Positions 1-9,104 of a stretch of DNA of 60,786 nt are shown in pieces. Under the pieces are notes generated by a model. That model had not been told where the DNA came from. It saw only the letters and a list, made by a program, of their open reading frames with translations, and ran no database searches. Source of the DNA: an uncultured Lachnospiraceae bacterium (GTDB lineage: Bacteria; Bacillota; Clostridia; Lachnospirales; Lachnospiraceae); the NCBI GenBank assembly GCA_947629585.1, contig CANREH010000006.1, positions 1 through 60,786 on the forward strand, given 5' to 3'. Each line of letters begins with the position of its first letter. Position 1 is the first letter of the stretch. The translations under genes and the position numbers were made by a program.

Positions 1-66
1 TATAAAATAGGCGTTTGCAGACATCAGCAAAAAAATAAAATTTTTTTTGTCCCATGCTTGACATGA

Positions 67-288
67 GCTGACGGCAATGGGCGTATTGGACGTTTAATTA
101 TGTTTAAGGAGTGCTTAAAGTACAATATTGTTCCGTTTATTATTACAGAACAAACAAAATTGTTTTATTATCGGGGCATAAAAGAATGGGACAGGGAAAG
201 AGGATATTTGAGAGATACCTGTCTGGCAGCCCAGGATCAATTTAAGCTGGTGATGGATTATTTCAGGATTCCATATGAGGAAGAGTAG
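67..288 (+). pseudogene. Fic-family protein remnant (C-terminal part)
   Basis: The reading frame from 67 encodes ADGNGRIGR directly before an in-frame ATG at 100, then about 60 residues typical of the C-terminal helices of Fic AMP-transferases (ECLKYNIVPFII, YYRGIKEW, DYFRIPYEE). DGNGRxGR is the second half of the Fic active-site motif HxFxDGNGRxGR. A stop codon (TGA, 64-66) lies immediately upstream in this frame, and the catalytic His with the entire N-terminal two thirds are absent. Intact Fic proteins are usually 200-380 residues. I read this as a decayed gene rather than a functional 62-residue protein. The first 63 bases hold a T-rich run and nothing else recognisable. Confidence 0.7.
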
Positions 289-381
289 GGAAGATATCTT
301 TCACAGACAGCCGTTGTCCTGCATACCCTGTATCATAAGAAATCTAAAAAATGATTGCGAAAATCAGGGAGCATGAAAATA

Positions 382-1278
382 ATGGGATCAAGGGATCAAT
401 ATGGGTATCTGCGGGACTGTGAGGAAATCCCGTTTTCTTTTCCGCCGCAGCATCAGGAGAAACAGCCGGGGCTGGAATATATCATGGAACCAAGACCGAT
501 ATCGGAAAGAAAAGGCTGTAAAAGGAAACTGGAGGGGAAAACCGCCATTATCACAGGCGGGGACAGCGGGATTGGAAGAGCGGTTGCCTATGATTTTGTA
601 AAAGAGGGTGCAGCGGTTGCGCTGGTATATTATGATGAGGAGCGTGACGCAGTGGAAACCGAGAGCCGTATCCGGCAGATGGGCGGGAAATGCCTGTTAT
701 TGCAGGGAGATGTAAAAGAGCGGTGCTTTGTAAAAGAATGTGTTGACAGGACGCTTAAATGCTTTGGGAAAATTGATATTTTAGTCAATAACCATGCCGT
801 CCAGTTTCTTCAGGAAAGTATTTTGGATATTTCGCCGGAACAGTTAAATCTGGTATTTCAAAATAATGTGATTTCTTTTTTCTATTTAATCCAGGCGGCG
901 CTTCCGCATATGGGGAAGGGCAGTTCAATCATCAATACGACTTCTGTTACGGCATTTGAAGGAAATAAGGAGCTGATTGATTACAGCGCGACAAAGGGCG
1001 CGATCGTTGCGCTTACAAGATCGCTGTCCCTGTCTTTGGCAGAACAAGGAATTCGGGTCAATGCCGTTGCGCCGGGGCCGATATGGACGCCGTTAATCCC
1101 GGCATCGTTTTCGGCAGAGCAGGTAACGACTTTTGGGCGGAAAACGTCGAAGGTGCCGATGATGCGGGCAGGGCAGCCCTGCGAAGTATCACCGTGCTAT
1201 GTTTTCCTGGCATCGGAGGACGCATCGTATATGACAGGGCAGGTGCTTCATCCGAACGGCGGAACGATAGTAGGGTAG
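382..1278 (+). CDS. SDR family NAD(P)-dependent oxidoreductase
   Basis: Short-chain dehydrogenase of the 290-300-residue type related to Bacillus YdaD/YhxC general-stress proteins, which carry an N-terminal extension before the Rossmann fold. Visible: dinucleotide-binding TGGDSGIGRA, NNHAVQ (the NNAG region), the catalytic Ser in INTTSVTAF and Tyr-Lys in DYSATKGA, and the PG motif in AVAPGPIWTPLIP. The N-terminal segment is rich in Pro and Gln (PFSFPPQHQEKQPG), as in that subgroup. The ATG at 382 is preferred because AGGGAG (366-371) lies 10 nt upstream; TTG 355 and ATG 373 are in frame but badly spaced. Substrate unknown. Confidence 0.85.
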   Translation: MGSRDQYGYLRDCEEIPFSFPPQHQEKQPGLEYIMEPRPISERKGCKRKLEGKTAIITGGDSGIGRAVAYDFVKEGAAVALVYYDEERDAVETESRIRQMGGKCLLLQGDVKERCFVKECVDRTLKCFGKIDILVNNHAVQFLQESILDISPEQLNLVFQNNVISFFYLIQAALPHMGKGSSIINTTSVTAFEGNKELIDYSATKGAIVALTRSLSLSLAEQGIRVNAVAPGPIWTPLIPASFSAEQVTTFGRKTSKVPMMRAGQPCEVSPCYVFLASEDASYMTGQVLHPNGGTIVG

Positions 1279-1378
1279 GGATTTATTGTCCTGACTGCTG
1301 CGCCAGCGTGGAGTTAGCCCCGTTAATGCCGATTTTTGCAGAAATGGAAGCCAGCGCCGCAAAGATGGCGGAATCGTT

Positions 1379-2032
1379 TCATGAAGATAACGCTGTTAAC
1401 AGAGAGGAATAGCGTTGGCTGTGCCCTTCCATATCCTCTCTGGAAACGCCGTAATATAAATGAATGTCTTTGGAAATCTGTTTTAGCCTTTTCATTGTTT
1501 TTTTGTCCCCGCTGTAAGAAATGCCGAATATTTCATAGGTGGTTTCTATTCCAATCTGCATCCAGCCCTTTGGTATGGTAATTTCATATATATGGAAATC
1601 AAGCGGAAAGAGTTTTTCGGGGATGGTTTTGGCTCTTTCCTCCCGAAGGTTTAACTGTTCCATAAAATTTTTTAAAGAGGTTTCGTCAGAATGTTCCGGG
1701 CGCGTGATTTCTGACAATTCGCCTAACAGCTCCGGTTTTTTCTGCAGGATCAGGGATGTCCTTAACGATGAGTATTGTTCTGCATACTGACGTGACTGCG
1801 TGGAAAGTTCCACGGCATGATAGGCGGTCTGCAGGTATTTTACCACTTCTTCCAGGGTATGGGGATTGGCGGTAATTCTTTTTTCCATCCGTTTCCGTTT
1901 CATTTTATAAAGTATATTTTTGATCTGGACAGAAAATGGCTGCTGTTTTGTCTTTCCGGCGATAAAGATGCTGGTCGGGCCGTCTGCGCCGCCGATGAGG
2001 GAGACATTTTTAGTATGCTTTGCTGTTTTCAA
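1379..2032 (-). CDS. Hypothetical protein with N-terminal GGADGPTSIF motif
   Basis: 217 residues. It starts at TTG with AGGAGG 10 nt upstream, so the N-terminus is translated. The N-terminus reads SLIGGADGPTSIFIAGK, matching the conserved loop of the beta subunit of Na+-translocating decarboxylases (OadB/GcdB family), but the rest has no membrane helices and does not resemble that subunit. The body is charged and probably helical (KRKRMEKRI, LEEVVKYLQTAYHAVELSTQSRQYAEQY) and ends in a more globular part (FHIYEITIPKGWMQIGIETTYEIFGISYSG). Databases may label such proteins decarboxylase subunit beta because of the short motif; I do not accept that function. Its real role is unknown. Confidence 0.7.
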   Translation of the reverse strand: MKTAKHTKNVSLIGGADGPTSIFIAGKTKQQPFSVQIKNILYKMKRKRMEKRITANPHTLEEVVKYLQTAYHAVELSTQSRQYAEQYSSLRTSLILQKKPELLGELSEITRPEHSDETSLKNFMEQLNLREERAKTIPEKLFPLDFHIYEITIPKGWMQIGIETTYEIFGISYSGDKKTMKRLKQISKDIHLYYGVSREDMEGHSQRYSSLLTALSS

Positions 2033-2187
2033 AATCTTATCCTCCTGTTTGGCTTGCTGAGAATGTCTTTTAAAGGTTGCTGCCTGTATCCATTATAGGT
2101 ATTGCAGTATATAAAAGCAAGGAAAAATCGTAACAGTTTATTTTCAACAATGAAATAAGCTGTTTTTTTCCTATGTCTGAAAACCGA

Positions 2188-2216
2188 TTGCATAACCCCG
2201 GTTTCTGTGCTAGAAT
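2188..2216 (+). promoter_or_regulatory. Sigma-A type promoter for the glycan genes
   Basis: TTGCAT (2188-2193), a 17-nt spacer and TAGAAT (2211-2216) lie about 60 nt before the epimerase start. No terminator or operator is evident in the rest of 2033-2278. Confidence 0.5.
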
Positions 2217-2278
2217 ATACTTATGTTCAGGCAGGTTTTGAGAAAGCGGGTTTTATTTACTGCGGAAAGGATTTTAAT

Positions 2279-3328
2279 ATGGAGTTTTCAGATCAGACAA
2301 TTTTAGTGACCGGAGCGGCCGGTTTTATTGGGTTTTATCTGGCGAAGCGGATTCTGGAGGAGAATCCGTCCTGTCAGGTGGTAGGGTATGACAATGTCAA
2401 TGATTATTATGATGTGAGCTTAAAGGAGGAACGTCTCCGGATTTTAAAGGAGACGGCGGATCGGCAGGAAACCGGGGCTTTTGTCTTTGTAAAGGGAGAT
2501 CTGGCGGATAAGGAATGCCTGGATGCTGTCTTTAAAAAATATCAGCCGGATATTGTGGTGAATCTGGCTGCGCAGGCAGGGGTACGGTATTCGATCACCA
2601 ATCCGGAGGCTTATATTTCATCGAATATCATTGGCTTTTTTCATATCCTGGAGGCGTGCCGCCATTCGTATGAACGTTATGAGGGAGGTGTAAAGCACCT
2701 GGTTTACGCAAGCTCGTCCAGTGTTTACGGCAGCAATAAGAAAGTGCCGTATTCCACGGAGGATAACGTGGATCAGCCGGTCAGTTTGTATGCGGCGACA
2801 AAGAAATCGAATGAGCTTTTGGCGCATTCCTATGGGAAGCTCTACCATATCCCGACGACAGGGCTGCGGTTTTTCACGGTCTATGGGCCGCTGGGAAGGC
2901 CGGACATGGCATATTTCGGCTTTACAAATAAGCTGGTGAAAGGCGAAAAAATCCAGATTTTTAATTACGGCGATATGTACCGGGATTTTACTTATATTGA
3001 TGATATCATCGAGGGCGTTGTCAATGTCATGAAGAAGATCCCGGAGGAAAATGAAAACGGGGTACGTTATAAGATTTACAATATTGGCAACAGCAGCCCG
3101 GAAAATCTGCTGGATTTTGTGGAAATTTTGGAGGACTGCCTGTTAAAGGAGGGGATTATTACGAAAAAAGGGGAGCGGGAGCTGCTTCCGATGCAGCCAG
3201 GGGATGTTTACCAGACGTTTGCGGATGTGGGCGATTTGGAGCGGGATTTTGGCTTTAAGCCGAATACCAGCCTGAAAGAAGGTCTTTCTAAATATGCAAA
3301 GTGGTACAGGGAATATTATGGAAAATAA
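2279..3328 (+). CDS. NAD-dependent epimerase, UDP-glucuronate 4-epimerase type
   Basis: About 349 residues, the usual length of extended-SDR UDP-glucuronate 4-epimerases. Visible: NAD-binding GAAGFIG near residue 13, the DNVNDYYD segment after beta-2 characteristic of UDP-GlcA epimerases, AAQAGVRYS, SSSVYG and the catalytic YAATK, and the RFFTVYGPLGRPDM substrate loop. It interconverts UDP-glucuronate and UDP-galacturonate (family knowledge) and so would supply precursors for a capsule or cell-wall glycan. The ATG at 2279 is chosen because AAAGGA lies about 9 nt upstream; an in-frame GTG at 2207 lies within the promoter. It overlaps the next gene by 11 nt, suggesting coupled translation. Confidence 0.88.
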   Translation: MEFSDQTILVTGAAGFIGFYLAKRILEENPSCQVVGYDNVNDYYDVSLKEERLRILKETADRQETGAFVFVKGDLADKECLDAVFKKYQPDIVVNLAAQAGVRYSITNPEAYISSNIIGFFHILEACRHSYERYEGGVKHLVYASSSSVYGSNKKVPYSTEDNVDQPVSLYAATKKSNELLAHSYGKLYHIPTTGLRFFTVYGPLGRPDMAYFGFTNKLVKGEKIQIFNYGDMYRDFTYIDDIIEGVVNVMKKIPEENENGVRYKIYNIGNSSPENLLDFVEILEDCLLKEGIITKKGERELLPMQPGDVYQTFADVGDLERDFGFKPNTSLKEGLSKYAKWYREYYGK

Positions 3329-4415
3329 AAAATTAAAAAAAATATGTTTTTTTTCCGGGGATATCACAAGGAGCGGCGGTACGGAACGGGTGTCCGCCAT
3401 GATTGCCAATGAGCTTGCAAAAGAGGGCAGGTACCGGATTGTTTTTTTAAGCCTGACGGAACAGGAGGAAGAACCTTTTTTTGAGCTTCATAAGAAAATC
3501 AGGCGGTACAAGCTTGGGAAAAAATGGATCAATGCAGGGCCGGGATATTTGAAGGTGATTCCGCTTCTGCGCCGTTTCTTAAAGCAGATGGAAATAGACG
3601 TTATCATCGATATTGACATTGTTTTGGATGTCCTTTCTATCCCGGCGGCAAAAGGGCTGAAAACAAAGGTGGTTTCCTGGGAGCATTTTAATTATGATTA
3701 TGAAATGGAATCGCTTTACCGGCGTTATATTTTAAAATATTCCGTGAAACGATCGGATTATATTGTGACGCTGACGGAGGGCGACAGGCAGGCGTATGAA
3801 AAAAATACCGGAAGGCGGGAACGGATTTTGGCTGTTTATAACCCGATGCAGGAAATGACGGAAAAGCCGGAGGAAGAAAAGGAAAAATGGCTGATTACCG
3901 TCGGGCGGTTAATCCACAGGAAAGGGATGGATTATCTGGCGAAGGTTGCCGTTTCTGTATTAAAAGAATGTCCTGACTGGAAATGGCTGGTAGTCGGAGA
4001 CGGGGAAGAGCAGGGATTTTTAGAGGAGGAAATCAAAGAACATCATCTGGAGGAACAGCTTATTTTGACCGGGAGGACTGATGATGTCAATGCCTATTTA
4101 AAGAAAGCGCAGATCTATGTCATGACTTCGCGGATAGAGGGGCTTCCGATGTGCCTGCTGGAGGCGAAGGCTTTTCAGATCCCGAGCGTCAGCTTTGATA
4201 TCCCTACCGGGCCGGATGAAATTATTGAAGACGGGAAAAACGGCTATTTAATTCAGGCATTTGACTGTGAGGATATGGCGGAAAAATTAAAACGCCTCAT
4301 AAAAGATGAGGCGTTAAGGAAACAGTTTTCGGAACATGCACAGGACAACCTGGCGAAATTCCAGATGGAGACGATCCTGAAAAACTGGAATAAAATTTTG
4401 GAAAGCCTTATGTAA
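3318..4415 (+). CDS. Glycosyltransferase family 4 (GT-B)
   Basis: About 365 residues with GT4 architecture. The N-terminal domain starts with ICFFSGDITRSGGTERV (the acceptor-side Gly-Gly loop). The C-terminal donor-binding domain has VGRLIHRKGMDYL, then EGLPMCLLEAKAFQIP, the EX7E-like motif that binds the nucleotide-sugar diphosphate, and a typical NGYLI tail. The donor is not predictable. The ATG at 3318 has AGGGA about 8 nt upstream and overlaps the epimerase gene; an upstream ATG at 3294 lies deep inside that gene. Its stop overlaps the 3' end of the opposite-strand gene by 8 nt. Confidence 0.88.
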   Translation: MENKKLKKICFFSGDITRSGGTERVSAMIANELAKEGRYRIVFLSLTEQEEEPFFELHKKIRRYKLGKKWINAGPGYLKVIPLLRRFLKQMEIDVIIDIDIVLDVLSIPAAKGLKTKVVSWEHFNYDYEMESLYRRYILKYSVKRSDYIVTLTEGDRQAYEKNTGRRERILAVYNPMQEMTEKPEEEKEKWLITVGRLIHRKGMDYLAKVAVSVLKECPDWKWLVVGDGEEQGFLEEEIKEHHLEEQLILTGRTDDVNAYLKKAQIYVMTSRIEGLPMCLLEAKAFQIPSVSFDIPTGPDEIIEDGKNGYLIQAFDCEDMAEKLKRLIKDEALRKQFSEHAQDNLAKFQMETILKNWNKILESLM

Positions 4416-5334
4416 ACTGCCGTTTCCAATGCTCAAAATCATAATGGCTTAAAATTTCTTCCCCGTAAGGATGGAACGGCTTTTCAAGGAAATCCTTTAT
4501 TTTTTCAGGAGTAAGCGCAGAAAGCTTTTTTGGCAGAAGGAGGATATTATGTTCATCATAAAAATCATAGTGGATAATATCTTCGTTGTTGGTAATGAGC
4601 TTTTTGGAAAAATAAATGGATTCCAGCACCCGCATGGTAAGCGCTGTCTGCCCTTTCTGGTTAATGTCCAAAAGAATGCCCGAGCGTTTGATGTTTTCGC
4701 AGTACGCTGAATACGGCAGGGAATCTTTTGTCAGAATATCGGACAGGGAATGGAGATATTCTTTGTTTTTGGATTGAGTGGTTACGCGGATATCACAGGT
4801 AAGCCCTCCGGCCTCCAGGCGTTTTTTGAGCTTTTGGAGATAAGGGGCGCGCCCTTTGTCCGCACCGAGGAAAAATAACTGGTGTTTGTGTTCCGGGGTG
4901 TATGGCAGATAATAATCGCGGGTGTAAAAAATATGGTTATATTTAAAATGATAAGTTTTGCAGCAGCCTTTATCTGTGGAATAGATGGCATTTTTATCCG
5001 TAAATAATTTGTGGTTTTTTTGTTTTTCCGTGATAATGTTCCAGAAGAATAAAAAAACCTTGCAGGACGGATTGATTTTTTTGATATAAGTTTCCATGCC
5101 TGCCTGGTAGCCGTAATCAAAGATAATAACCTGCTTTGCGGTTTTGATATATTTTTTCCAGTCGCCCCAGAATACCGAGCAGAGGGGGATATGCAGGATA
5201 TAAAGGGCTTTATAAATTAAGTAGCGGAAGCTGCGTTCAGGAATCCCGAAAGGGGAGAACACAATTTCTTTGAAATGAGGGAAAAAATACAGTTCCGGTT
5301 TTTGAAAAATTAAAATGGTGTCATGTGCGTGCAT
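4408..5334 (-). CDS. Putative glycosyltransferase-like protein in glycan cluster
   Basis: 308 residues; start ATG preceded by GGAGA with 7-nt spacing. There is no strong named motif, but the layout suggests a GT-B-like fold: an N-terminal Rossmann-like part (QVIIFDYGYQAGMETYIKK), a middle hinge before LFFLGADKGRAPYLQKLKKRL (start of the second domain), then SGILLDINQKGQTALTMRVLE and a SKKLITNN segment, where GT-B enzymes bind the donor. It resembles capsule or LPS-type glycosyltransferases without an assigned family. It lies on the opposite strand inside the glycan group and overlaps the GT4 gene tail-to-tail, so it is not in that operon. Confidence 0.6.
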   Translation of the reverse strand: MHAHDTILIFQKPELYFFPHFKEIVFSPFGIPERSFRYLIYKALYILHIPLCSVFWGDWKKYIKTAKQVIIFDYGYQAGMETYIKKINPSCKVFLFFWNIITEKQKNHKLFTDKNAIYSTDKGCCKTYHFKYNHIFYTRDYYLPYTPEHKHQLFFLGADKGRAPYLQKLKKRLEAGGLTCDIRVTTQSKNKEYLHSLSDILTKDSLPYSAYCENIKRSGILLDINQKGQTALTMRVLESIYFSKKLITNNEDIIHYDFYDEHNILLLPKKLSALTPEKIKDFLEKPFHPYGEEILSHYDFEHWKRQFT

Positions 5335-5442
5335 GGGAAAGTCTCCTTTTCGGCGAAAATATTATTTTTATTATATAAAGAAAAGGGAAAAAATGCAAGC
5401 GTGCTTTTACGTTTTGAAGTGATAATGGAGGGAGGGGCGGTT

Positions 5443-6516
5443 ATGGAGGCTGCAGTAGTCAGCGTGATTATTCCGGTCTATAAGACGGAAGCGTATTTAA
5501 AGGAATGTATGGACAGTGTTTTGAAGCAGGATTATCCAGCTCTGGAAATTGTCCTGGTGGATGACGGATCGCCCGATCGCTGTCCGCAGCTTTGCGATCA
5601 ATATGCTGATGAATATGAAAATATACAGGTAGTCCATCAGGAAAACCGGGGGCTGGGGCTTTCGAGAAATTCCGGGATGGAGGCGTCGCATGGAAAATAT
5701 ATTGTTTTTCTGGATTCGGATGACTGCCTGGACGGGGAGAAGGCAGTCAGCCTGATGGTAAAGCGTGCCGAAGAGAAACATGCGGATATTGTGACCGGAG
5801 GGTTCCGGCGTTTTAATGAGCATATGCTCAGTGAAGTCAATGTCCACCATCTCCATGACGGGGAGTATACAAGGACAGTGGATTTCCGTTTTAAAGGTTT
5901 TTATATGTACGGACATCTTGCCTATAACTGGGGAAAGATGTACCGCAGGGAATTTTTGGAAAAACATGATTTAAAATGCAGGGCGTATCCGTTTACACAG
6001 GATAAAGCGCATAATATGGCGTGCTGCGCATATAAGCCGATCTATGCCTTTATTGATGAGAGTGTTTATTTATACCGCGTCAATGAGGAATCCGTTACGT
6101 TCCGTTATAAAGAAAATTTTATGCCTGTCTGGATTTCGATTGCATCGGATTTCCATGCGTTTTTGAAGGAACGGGGGATAAAAAACAGTTATGGAGATTT
6201 AATGGCATTCCATATTTTTTTCGGGAGTTTCTTTTTGGTGAAACAGGAGCTGCAGTTTAAGAAGCATGGTATCTGGGAATCTGTTAAGATGTTAAGTAAA
6301 TACGGGAAAGATCCATTTGTGAAAAAGGCAATGACGGCGCTTGCCAAAGGGCATTATGTGAGGAAAATCAACGTGCTTTCCTGGAGGGTTGTGATACAGG
6401 CGGCTTCCCTGTTGTTTTCCCTCCATCTTTATCTGCCGTTTGCCGCAGGGATTGCGCTTTTAAGAAAACTGCAGGTGGACGAGAGGATTACGAAGGCAAG
6501 GTACCGGAAAAAATAA
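5443..6516 (+). CDS. Glycosyltransferase family 2
   Basis: About 357 residues. N-terminal GT-A domain: VSVIIPVYKTEAYLKECMDSV, VDDGSPDRCPQLCD (nucleotide binding), QENRGLGLSRNSGM, and the DXD-equivalent FLDSDD. These are typical of EpsH/EpsJ-like polysaccharide GT2 enzymes. The C-terminal 90 residues contain one hydrophobic stretch (VVIQAASLLFSLHLYLPFAA), probably a membrane-associating helix. The ATG at 5443 is chosen because GGAGGGAGG precedes it and the family consensus begins just after it; an in-frame ATG at 5425 would add six residues. It likely adds a sugar to the same surface polymer served by the neighbouring genes. Confidence 0.88.
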   Translation: MEAAVVSVIIPVYKTEAYLKECMDSVLKQDYPALEIVLVDDGSPDRCPQLCDQYADEYENIQVVHQENRGLGLSRNSGMEASHGKYIVFLDSDDCLDGEKAVSLMVKRAEEKHADIVTGGFRRFNEHMLSEVNVHHLHDGEYTRTVDFRFKGFYMYGHLAYNWGKMYRREFLEKHDLKCRAYPFTQDKAHNMACCAYKPIYAFIDESVYLYRVNEESVTFRYKENFMPVWISIASDFHAFLKERGIKNSYGDLMAFHIFFGSFFLVKQELQFKKHGIWESVKMLSKYGKDPFVKKAMTALAKGHYVRKINVLSWRVVIQAASLLFSLHLYLPFAAGIALLRKLQVDERITKARYRKK

Positions 6517-6543
6517 TAAAAATAATATGGAAAGGGAGAATGA

Positions 6544-7755
6544 ATGATGTCAGGAGAAACTTTTTTAAAAGAAGCGCAGAATTTACAGGAAACCATAGTG
6601 TCAGACAGGCGGTATCTGCACCAATGCCCGGGAACGGGGTTTGAGATTGCAGAGACGGTTTCCTATGTGAAGAAAAAGCTTGCGGATATGGGATATGAGC
6701 CTGTGGAATGCGGTAAGGCGGGGCTTGTCGTGACGGCGGGCGGAAAGAAGGAAGGAAAGGTATTTTTAATCCGCGCGGATATGGATGCTCTTCCGATTTC
6801 GGAGGAATCCGGGGTGGAGTTTGCTTCCTGCAATGGGAAAATGCACGCCTGCGGCCATGATATGCACACGGCTATGCTGCTGGGCGCGGCGCGTCTGTTA
6901 AAACAGCATGAAGACGAGATTAACGGTACAGTGAAATTGATGTTCCAGCCTGCCGAGGAGATTTTTGAAGGATCGCATGATATGATTGAGAACGGCGTTT
7001 TAAAAAATCCGAAAGTGGACGCAGGGCTGATGATCCATGTCATGGCAGGGATGCCGTTTACCGCGGGAAGCGTCGTGGTGTCCGCTCCGGGCGTCAGTGC
7101 GCCTGCAGCGGATTATTTTACAATTCATGTGCAGGGAAAAGGCTGCCACGGCTCTATGCCGAATATGGGGGTCGATCCGTTAAATGCCGCCGCCCATATC
7201 CTGATTGCGCTTGAGGAAATCAATGCCAGGGAGCTCGGGATCAGTGATCGGGCAGTCCTTACGATCGGAACGATGAAGGCGGGGACGGCAAGCAATGCCA
7301 TTCCGGATTCCGCCGTTATGGGAGGAACGTTAAGGACGTTTGATGAAGATACCAGAAGCTTTATGAAGCAGAGGATGACAGAGATTGCGGAAGGGATTGC
7401 AGTATCGTTCCGTGCGGAAGCTAAGGTAAATTTCGGAAGCGGCTGTCCTACGCTGGTAAATGATAAAGAGCTTTCCGAAAGCGCGTACCGATATGCAAAG
7501 GAGCTTTTGGGAAAAGAAAAAACCTTTTCCGTTGCGGAACTTGGCGGGCAGTCCTCGAAAACCGCAGGCTCCGAGGACTTTGCCTATATCAGCCAGGAGA
7601 TTCCAACCATTATGCTGGCGCTTGCGGCCGGGCAGCCGGAGAAGGGATACCCGTACCCGCAGCACCATCCGATGGTGAAGTTTGATGAAGAGGCGCTTGC
7701 TTACGGCTGCGCCGTCTATGCGTATCTTGCCATGCGCTGGCTGGAAGAACATTAA
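6544..7755 (+). CDS. M20 family metallo-amidohydrolase
   Basis: About 403 residues, the usual length of N-acyl-L-amino-acid amidohydrolase/hippurate hydrolase-type M20D peptidases. Visible metal and catalytic motifs: RADMDALPI, MHACGHDMH (around residue 100), QPAEE (around 135), a dimerisation domain with GKGCHGSMPN, and C-terminal GSEDFA. It hydrolyses N-acylated amino acids or aminoacyl amides in the cytoplasm (family role); the exact substrate is unknown. Two adjacent ATGs (6544, 6547) follow AAAGGGAG. Its TAA stop overlaps the stop of the opposite-strand MATE gene by 3-4 nt. Confidence 0.88.
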   Translation: MMSGETFLKEAQNLQETIVSDRRYLHQCPGTGFEIAETVSYVKKKLADMGYEPVECGKAGLVVTAGGKKEGKVFLIRADMDALPISEESGVEFASCNGKMHACGHDMHTAMLLGAARLLKQHEDEINGTVKLMFQPAEEIFEGSHDMIENGVLKNPKVDAGLMIHVMAGMPFTAGSVVVSAPGVSAPAADYFTIHVQGKGCHGSMPNMGVDPLNAAAHILIALEEINARELGISDRAVLTIGTMKAGTASNAIPDSAVMGGTLRTFDEDTRSFMKQRMTEIAEGIAVSFRAEAKVNFGSGCPTLVNDKELSESAYRYAKELLGKEKTFSVAELGGQSSKTAGSEDFAYISQEIPTIMLALAAGQPEKGYPYPQHHPMVKFDEEALAYGCAVYAYLAMRWLEEH

Positions 7756-9104
7756 TTTTTCATATGTTTAAAATAGGTTTTGTAAGTGACAAAGAATAAG
7801 ACAACAGCCAGGCAGACAGAAAGGTAGTCTGTCACAGGCTGTGCCCCGGCTAAGGTTTCCGGGGAATGGAATACTTTGTTAAAAATGGTCAGTATCGGCA
7901 GATATAAAAGCCCCTGGCGGCTGATGGAAAGGATCAGCGCCGGGAGGGCTGCCCCTGTGGACTGGATCGCATTAATCAGGACAAATAAAATGCCCATGAT
8001 TGGCCCGGAATAAATGTAAATACGGGCAAATTTCATTCCATAGGAAAAGGCGTCCTTATCTTCCAGGAAAGCGCTGACTAAAGGGGCGGCGCCTGCATAA
8101 CAGATGACCGTCATGACAAGGCTTAAGCAGAAGGCAAGAAGCAGGGAAAACCGCAGGACTTCCATATACCGTTTCCGGTTTCCTGCGCCGAAGCAGTAGC
8201 CAAGCAGCGGCTGGATTCCGGTTCCAAGCCCGATTAACAGCATGACGACAATCATGTTGACCTTCATAGCGACGCCAAGCCCGGCGACCGCCATATTTCC
8301 ATGCTGCAGCATTAAATTGTTGACAACGATATTAGAGGTACTCATTAAAATGCTGTTTAAGGAGGCCGGCACTCCAATCGCAAATACGCCGACGGCAATT
8401 CCGTTCTTTACCTGATAGTCCGACGGGCGGATGGACAGGATAGAATTTTTGGAAATTAAATGGATAAAATAAAAAACAGCAGAAGCAATATTTCCGATAA
8501 TCGTCGCGATAGCCGCGCCTGCCACGTTCCAGTGGAATCCTAAAATCATGATCGGATCGAGGACGATATTTAAAATATTTCCGATAATCATGCCCATCAT
8601 CGCAATCTGTGCTTTTCCTTCCGCACGGATAATATTGCTGAAAATATTGCTGACGATCAAAAAAGGAATCCCGATAGCGACAATTTTCAGGTATTGCTGG
8701 GTATACTCCATCGTCTCTGCGTCAGCCCCGATCATAGTGCAGACCGGTTTTAGGAAAATCCAGATGAGGAACATGGAAACGACGCCAATCACAAGCCCGG
8801 TCCAGAAACAGAACGAGGAAATCTTTTTCGCTTTGGCGTTGTTGCCTTCCCCGAGCATACGGGATGTCAGGGAAGTACCGCCAATCCCGAACAGCATCCC
8901 GACTGCCATAAAGAATAAAAAGGCCGGCGTCGCTACGGAAACCGCCGCAACCATGTAGGCATTCCTGGTCTGTCCGATAAAGAAAGTGTCCGCCAGGTTG
9001 TAGACCAAGACCATAATCATACTGATAATAGAGGGAATAATGTTTACAATAACCGCCTTCGGAACAGGCGCGTCTTTAAAAATTTCGGTAGTTTTATCTG
9101 CCAT
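7752..9104 (-). CDS. MATE family efflux transporter
   Basis: 450 residues with about twelve hydrophobic segments in two similar halves, typical of MATE drug/cation exporters. The N-terminus (IPSIISMIMVLVYNLADTFFIG) carries the characteristic N-term helix with the DTFFIG turn; later GLGTGIQPLLGYCFGAGNRKR is the conserved loop of the second half. It probably exports organic cations or toxic metabolites with Na+ or H+ antiport. It is transcribed convergently to the M20 gene and divergently from the two-gene island at 9.3 kb; the 219-nt gap between the latter two holds no confident promoter. Confidence 0.9.
   Translation of the reverse strand: MADKTTEIFKDAPVPKAVIVNIIPSIISMIMVLVYNLADTFFIGQTRNAYMVAAVSVATPAFLFFMAVGMLFGIGGTSLTSRMLGEGNNAKAKKISSFCFWTGLVIGVVSMFLIWIFLKPVCTMIGADAETMEYTQQYLKIVAIGIPFLIVSNIFSNIIRAEGKAQIAMMGMIIGNILNIVLDPIMILGFHWNVAGAAIATIIGNIASAVFYFIHLISKNSILSIRPSDYQVKNGIAVGVFAIGVPASLNSILMSTSNIVVNNLMLQHGNMAVAGLGVAMKVNMIVVMLLIGLGTGIQPLLGYCFGAGNRKRYMEVLRFSLLLAFCLSLVMTVICYAGAAPLVSAFLEDKDAFSYGMKFARIYIYSGPIMGILFVLINAIQSTGAALPALILSISRQGLLYLPILTIFNKVFHSPETLAGAQPVTDYLSVCLAVVLFFVTYKTYFKHMKN

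Noticed and set aside
1379-2032. Annotation as oxaloacetate decarboxylase beta subunit
   Set aside because: Only the 10-residue GGADGPTSIF motif agrees; no membrane helices or other subunit motifs.
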